A stretch of 64,000 nucleotides of DNA from Prevotella sp. (lineage in GTDB: Bacteria > Bacteroidota > Bacteroidia > Bacteroidales > Bacteroidaceae), in NCBI GenBank assembly GCA_017474845.1, contig JAFVGS010000054.1, forward strand, positions 1-64,000. Reading direction: 5' to 3'. Positions 63,754-64,000 of the stretch are shown here, piece after piece. The notes under the pieces are model-generated. The model was not told where the DNA came from. It worked only from the letters and a program-made list of their open reading frames with translations, and did no database searches. A program made the translations under genes and the position numbers. The stretch's first letter is position 1. Each line of letters begins with the position of its first letter.

Positions 63754-64000
63754 ATGGCTAAAAGATTTGCCGAACATAACGGCCTGAACCTGACAAAGGT
63801 GAATGACGACATCCTTGAGATGTGGAGAGAGAAGAACGTGTTCTGGCGCTCTGTTGACGAGCGTGAGGGCTGTCCGCAGTTTGTATTCTTTGAGGGTCCT
63901 CCCTCTGCCAACGGACATCCTGGTATCCATCATGTGCTGGCGCGTACCATTAAGGACACCTTCAACCGCTACAAGACGATGAAGGGTTTCCAGGTGAAGC
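63754..64000 (+). CDS. ileS: isoleucyl-tRNA synthetase, N-terminal part (cut by window edge)
   Basis: 82 codons of a class I synthetase before the window ends. FFEGPPSANGHPGIHHVLAR contains the class I HxGH-type signature as HPGIHH; RTIKDTFNRYKTMKGFQV follows as in IleRS. Confidence 0.93.
   Translation, partial: MAKRFAEHNGLNLTKVNDDILEMWREKNVFWRSVDEREGCPQFVFFEGPPSANGHPGIHHVLARTIKDTFNRYKTMKGFQVK

Overview
The window looks like a chromosomal segment of a Bacteroidales bacterium, most likely Prevotellaceae. The evidence is of several kinds: promoters of the Bacteroidetes type (TTTG, about 20 bases, TAnnTTTG) recur throughout, most often as TACCTTTG or TAACTTTG; Shine-Dalgarno sequences are nearly absent; and lineage-typical families are present (HU-like protein followed by a 'smalltalk' peptide, DUF4270, DUF5687, DUF4738, HU-SPOR protein, class III fructose-bisphosphatase, M49 peptidase). 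tRNA genes do not encode CCA. Species cannot be fixed from sequence alone. Nothing suggests a large mobile island; gene content is mostly core metabolism.

Layout. 1-5.6 kb is the least ordinary part: two unrecognised genes, a RAYT (Y1/HUH transposase) with REP-like repeats, an orphan ribbon-helix-helix antitoxin with a visible operator, a lipoprotein phosphatase, a repeat-rich 0.6 kb gap and an HU-like/smalltalk pair. 5.6-12.5 kb: tRNA-Ser, yigZ, carB, pcrA. 12.4-24.9 kb: DUF4270 operon, glycogen-synthase-like protein, AraC-type regulator, M49 peptidase, HEAT-repeat protein, a fur-purA-hisS-esterase cluster, rubrerythrin, beta-helix lipoprotein, cytidine deaminase. 25-31 kb: LysM glucosaminidase, four tRNAs, DUF5687, lolA-like, ftsK. 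31-38.3 kb: exonuclease-rlmI-tilS facing an N-degron operon (aat-clpS-clpA-phosphatase). 38.4-41.7 kb: phytase-like phosphatase, aminopeptidase-like protein, SDR. 41.7-52.8 kb: a long minus-strand block purU-hisH-hisA-hisF-hisIE-ftsE-lysC-lysA-GT2-GT4-fbp. 53.4-64 kb: beta-flower protein, FHA, HU-SPOR, rfbC-ugd, a decayed sigma/anti-sigma pair, nudC, 5'-nucleotidase, DnaJ-like protein, Dcu transporter and the start of ileS.

The most unusual signal is not a gene but a layer of short repeats. About twenty degenerate tandem arrays, with a unit of 7 to 10 bases and very often exactly four units, sit at gene ends, where they frequently supply or touch the stop codon. Some are translated, as signal peptides, as insertions in ClpA and HisH, or as a C-terminal tail of HisA. 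Separately, palindromic elements are carried in frame inside pcrA and hisIE (both translated as VQTTPTPP...NLGGE) and inside tilS. This resembles in principle the palindromic elements found inside Rickettsia genes. Two genes (pcrA, HU-SPOR) have promoters so close to the start codon that leaderless mRNAs are expected.
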